Assembly: GCA_003219495.1 (NCBI GenBank)
Contig: QHOZ01000141.1
Coordinates: 545 to 8,092 of the forward strand
Origin: Verrucomicrobiota bacterium
Lineage (GTDB): Bacteria; Verrucomicrobiota; Verrucomicrobiae; Chthoniobacterales; UBA10450
Length of the DNA stretch: 7,548 bases
Direction of reading: 5' to 3'
The notes under the pieces are model-generated. The model saw only the letters and a program-made list of their open reading frames with translations. It searched no databases and was not told the DNA's origin. Made by a program: the position numbers and the translations under genes. Of this stretch, positions 6,066 through 7,548 are shown piece after piece. Positions within the stretch are counted from its first letter, which is position 1. Each line of letters begins with the position of its first letter.

Positions 6066-7193
6066 ATGAAGGCAACGCAACGGGCGAAGGCGCTCGAACA
6101 ATTCATCGACAATCGCCTTTTCGAAGGGGTTGACGCAGATGTGCTGGAGCGGATCGCTCCCAAGATCGACATCGTCCGGAAGGAACCGGGCGAAATCATT
6201 TTTCGCGAAGGCGAGCCTAGCGATTCGCTTTATCTCATCGCCGAGGGTTCGGTAAAAATTGCGAAGGCGGCGCATGGAAACGATCCGGAGATTCTCGACT
6301 TCGTCAGTTCCGGAAATTTCTTCGGCGCAAGCGCGATGGCTGCGCGCGAGCCGCACTCGACCACGGCAATCGCAGTCGAGCCAACAATTATCGGCACGCT
6401 CGGCGAAGATTCGTTTCAGGCGATCCTGGAACTTTCGCCCGCGCGGTTGCACATGAATTTTTTGCGCGCGGTAACCGCCCGTGTCCGCAGCGCGAATGCC
6501 CATTTCATGCGCGAAACACTGCGCGCCGAGCGATTGCGCGTCGCCGGCGCACTCGCGAGCGCGATGATCCACGATTTGAAAAATCCAGTGTGCATTGCGC
6601 GTTGCTGTTCCGATTTGATCGCAGCCGAATCGGCGGATGGCCATTTACGCGAGCTCAGCGCGATGTTGACCGACACCGTCAACGGCATTCTCGGAATGAC
6701 GTTGGACCTGCTCGATTACACCCGCGGTTCGGTCGCAGTAAATAAACGACCGGTCTCCGTCTGGAGATTGCTCGACGAACTCTATCGCCACTCCCTCCAA
6801 CTTTTGCCGAGCAAGAACATCCAGTTCATCAAACATATTCGCTATCAGGGCAACATCGACATCGACTTGAGCCGTTTCGCGCGCGCGATCGGGAACGTGA
6901 TTGAAAACGCGGTCCACGCGATGAGTCCAGGAGGCGCGCTGACGCTGACGATCGATTTAGTCGAAGATCAGGTTGCATTGAGAATTACCGACACCGGAGC
7001 CGGAATCACCCCGGAGCAGCTCGCTACCCTTTTCGAACCCTTCGAGCGCCACGATGAGGCAAACGCGAGCGGCGTCGGTCTTGCCGTTGCGAAATCGATC
7101 GTCGAATCGCACGGTGGAAAAATTTCGCTCCGCAGCGTTGCCGGCAAAGGAACGACGGTCGACGTTCGCATTCCAAAAGCCGACGGCGAGTAA
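6066..7193 (+). CDS. Histidine kinase with N-terminal cNMP-binding-type (CRP-like) sensor domain
   Basis: A 375-residue soluble sensor kinase without membrane segments. Residues about 17-135 form a cyclic-nucleotide-binding-type beta barrel (GEIIFREGEPSDSLYLIAEG at 42-61). The phosphate-binding cassette is degraded: FFGASAMAAREPHSTTA (85-101) replaces CRP's Gly-Glu-Leu...Arg-Ala, losing the Glu and Arg that bind cAMP, so another ligand or a protein/redox input is likely. A helix (136-160) leads to the DHp domain with phosphoacceptor His169 (IHDLKNP). The ATPase domain shows the N-box (NVIENAVHAM, Asn281), G1 DTGAGI (309-314), F-box LFEPF (322-326), G2 GVGLAVAKSI (336-345) and a closing GKGTTVDV. 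The catalytic parts look intact. All three cysteines (176, 180, 181) lie within 12 residues after His169. The ATG at 6066 is the first start after the in-frame stop at 6051; GGAG at 6061-6064 is too close to be an ideal Shine-Dalgarno. Probably co-transcribed with the upstream receiver gene. Confidence 0.92.
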   Translation: MKATQRAKALEQFIDNRLFEGVDADVLERIAPKIDIVRKEPGEIIFREGEPSDSLYLIAEGSVKIAKAAHGNDPEILDFVSSGNFFGASAMAAREPHSTTAIAVEPTIIGTLGEDSFQAILELSPARLHMNFLRAVTARVRSANAHFMRETLRAERLRVAGALASAMIHDLKNPVCIARCCSDLIAAESADGHLRELSAMLTDTVNGILGMTLDLLDYTRGSVAVNKRPVSVWRLLDELYRHSLQLLPSKNIQFIKHIRYQGNIDIDLSRFARAIGNVIENAVHAMSPGGALTLTIDLVEDQVALRITDTGAGITPEQLATLFEPFERHDEANASGVGLAVAKSIVESHGGKISLRSVAGKGTTVDVRIPKADGE

Positions 7194-7206
7194 TTGCGCG
7201 CGCAAT
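7193..7206. repeat. Perfect 14-base palindrome just after the kinase stop codon
   Basis: ATTGCGCGCGCAAT is a perfect palindrome that begins on the last base of the kinase TAA stop. It may be a protein-binding site or half of a transcription-ending structure. There is no T-tract after it. Confidence 0.45.
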
Positions 7207-7231
7207 CGAGCGCGCTAACGTTGGCAACACT

Positions 7232-7248
7232 TCAGCGTTCAACGCTGA
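7232..7248. repeat. Inverted repeat (8-base arms), possible hairpin between kinase gene and tRNA
   Basis: TCAGCGTT (7232-7239) and AACGCTGA (7241-7248) are perfect complements around a single C, giving a hairpin of about 7 pairs with a 3-base loop. It ends 5 bases before the tRNA. No run of T follows on the + strand, so an intrinsic terminator is not well supported. It could be a factor-binding site or an RNA processing signal ahead of the tRNA. Confidence 0.4.
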
Positions 7249-7253
7249 GTCAT

Positions 7254-7324
7254 TGCCCTGTGGTGTAATGGTAACACAGCGCCCTTTGGAGGCGTTATTC
7301 TTGGTTCGAGTCCAAGCGGGGCAG
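7254..7324 (+). tRNA. tRNA-Gln (anticodon UUG)
   Basis: A full cloverleaf folds by hand. The acceptor stem is TGCCCTG (7254-7260) with CGGGGCA (7317-7323), seven pairs including one T-G. The D stem is GTG/CAC (7263-7265, 7275-7277) with loop TAATGGTAA. The anticodon stem is GCGCC/GGCGT (7279-7283, 7291-7295) with loop CTTTGGA, placing anticodon TTG at 7286-7288. The variable loop has 4 bases. The T stem is CTTGG/CCAAG with loop TTCGAGT. The discriminator is G7324. Anticodon UUG reads CAA (and CAG by wobble). The 3' CCA is not encoded (CTC follows), so it must be added by the CCA-adding enzyme. The gene ends 5 bases before the stop codon of the convergent DUF748-like gene. Confidence 0.96.
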
Positions 7325-7329
7325 CTCGT

Positions 7330-7548
7330 TTACTCTTTTTTGTCGGGATCGATTTTCTTCGGCAGGTCAATCTTCTCGTTTTGAAGTTTGCCGCTGAACG
7401 CTTTCACGAACGCATTTCGGAAAACGTTGAACACGGTGGTCATTACATCCTGCCGCGGATTATCGAACGTGCCGGAATACGGCACGCGCGTGCCGAACCG
7501 ATCCTGCGAATGATTGCGCACAATCTCGGTGACGCCCCCGAGAATCGC
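7330..7548 (-). CDS. C-terminus of a DUF748/AsmA-like protein (5' part outside the window)
   Basis: The frame is open from the right edge (Ala-Ile-Leu-Gly-Gly-Val-Thr-Glu-Ile-Val...) to a TAA at 7330-7332, giving 72 C-terminal residues. A GTG at 7521 is in frame but is not the true start, since the frame continues to the window edge. The pattern Asp-Arg-Phe-Gly-Thr-Arg-Val-Pro-Tyr-Ser-Gly-Thr-Phe-Asp-Asn-Pro, then RNAFVKAFSGKL, recalls the end of DUF748 proteins, which often read Arg-(Ile/Val)-Pro-x-x-Gly-Thr-(Ile/Phe)-(Asp/Glu)-(Asp/Asn)-Pro and then Arg-Asn-Ala-Phe-Val. These are large AsmA-like, periplasm-spanning proteins tied to the outer membrane. The tail is rich in Lys and Asp (LPKKIDPDKKE). 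The assignment comes from a short segment and from memory of the family. Confidence 0.65.
   Translation of the reverse strand, partial: AILGGVTEIVRNHSQDRFGTRVPYSGTFDNPRQDVMTTVFNVFRNAFVKAFSGKLQNEKIDLPKKIDPDKKE

Noticed and set aside
6021..6644. 207-residue - strand open frame opposite the kinase
   Set aside because: It lies fully opposite the cNMP and DHp domains, and its translation is Arg/Ala/Asp-rich with no domain pattern.
7221..7249. tRNA promoter with TTGGCA at 7221-7226
   Set aside because: The hexamer is a fair -35, but no -10-like sequence occurs 16-18 bases downstream, and the spacing would put the start at or inside the tRNA.

Overview
The window looks like chromosomal DNA from a GC-rich bacterium with few recognisable Shine-Dalgarno sequences. 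The dihydroorotase, SufBCD and DUF748-like proteins, and the Asn-Asn-Leu-Leu kinase-like signalling proteins, are most reminiscent of Verrucomicrobiota (soil Chthoniobacterales type). This is an inference from familiarity with the families, not a database result. No transposase, integrase, CRISPR array or other sign of a mobile element was seen. Most of the window is housekeeping DNA, with one unusual signalling module next to it.

Layout. The left edge holds the C-terminal part of a dihydroorotase (pyrimidine synthesis, + strand), overlapping tail-to-tail by 9 bases with a two-CBS-domain protein on the - strand. A divergent 120-base gap separates the CBS gene from an unrecognised 112-aa protein on the + strand. 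From about 5175 down to 1664, on the - strand, runs a sufC-sufB-sufD cluster for Fe-S cluster assembly. SufB and SufD are full length and keep their expected key residues. sufC is broken: its N-terminal 26 codons and the rest of the gene lie in different frames, and about ten residues at the start of the Walker A region are missing. This fits a deletion of about 29 bases, real or an assembly error.

Divergent from sufC across a 146-base promoter region is a two-gene + strand signalling operon. The first gene encodes a receiver-domain protein carrying a degenerate kinase dimerisation segment in which Ser replaces the phosphoacceptor His. The second encodes an apparently intact histidine kinase whose sensor is a cyclic-nucleotide-binding-type fold with a degraded cAMP-binding cassette. 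The kinase's only three cysteines form a Cys-x3-Cys-Cys cluster just after its phosphoacceptor His. Two compact palindromes follow, then a tRNA-Gln(UUG) gene. At the right edge, on the - strand, is the C-terminus of a probable DUF748/AsmA-like envelope protein.

Working together: SufC (ATPase), SufB (scaffold) and SufD form the SufBC2D complex that builds Fe-S clusters. The receiver and kinase genes probably form one phosphorelay, and their divergent position beside suf raises the untested possibility of a redox or Fe-S-linked signal. The remaining genes are unrelated neighbours.
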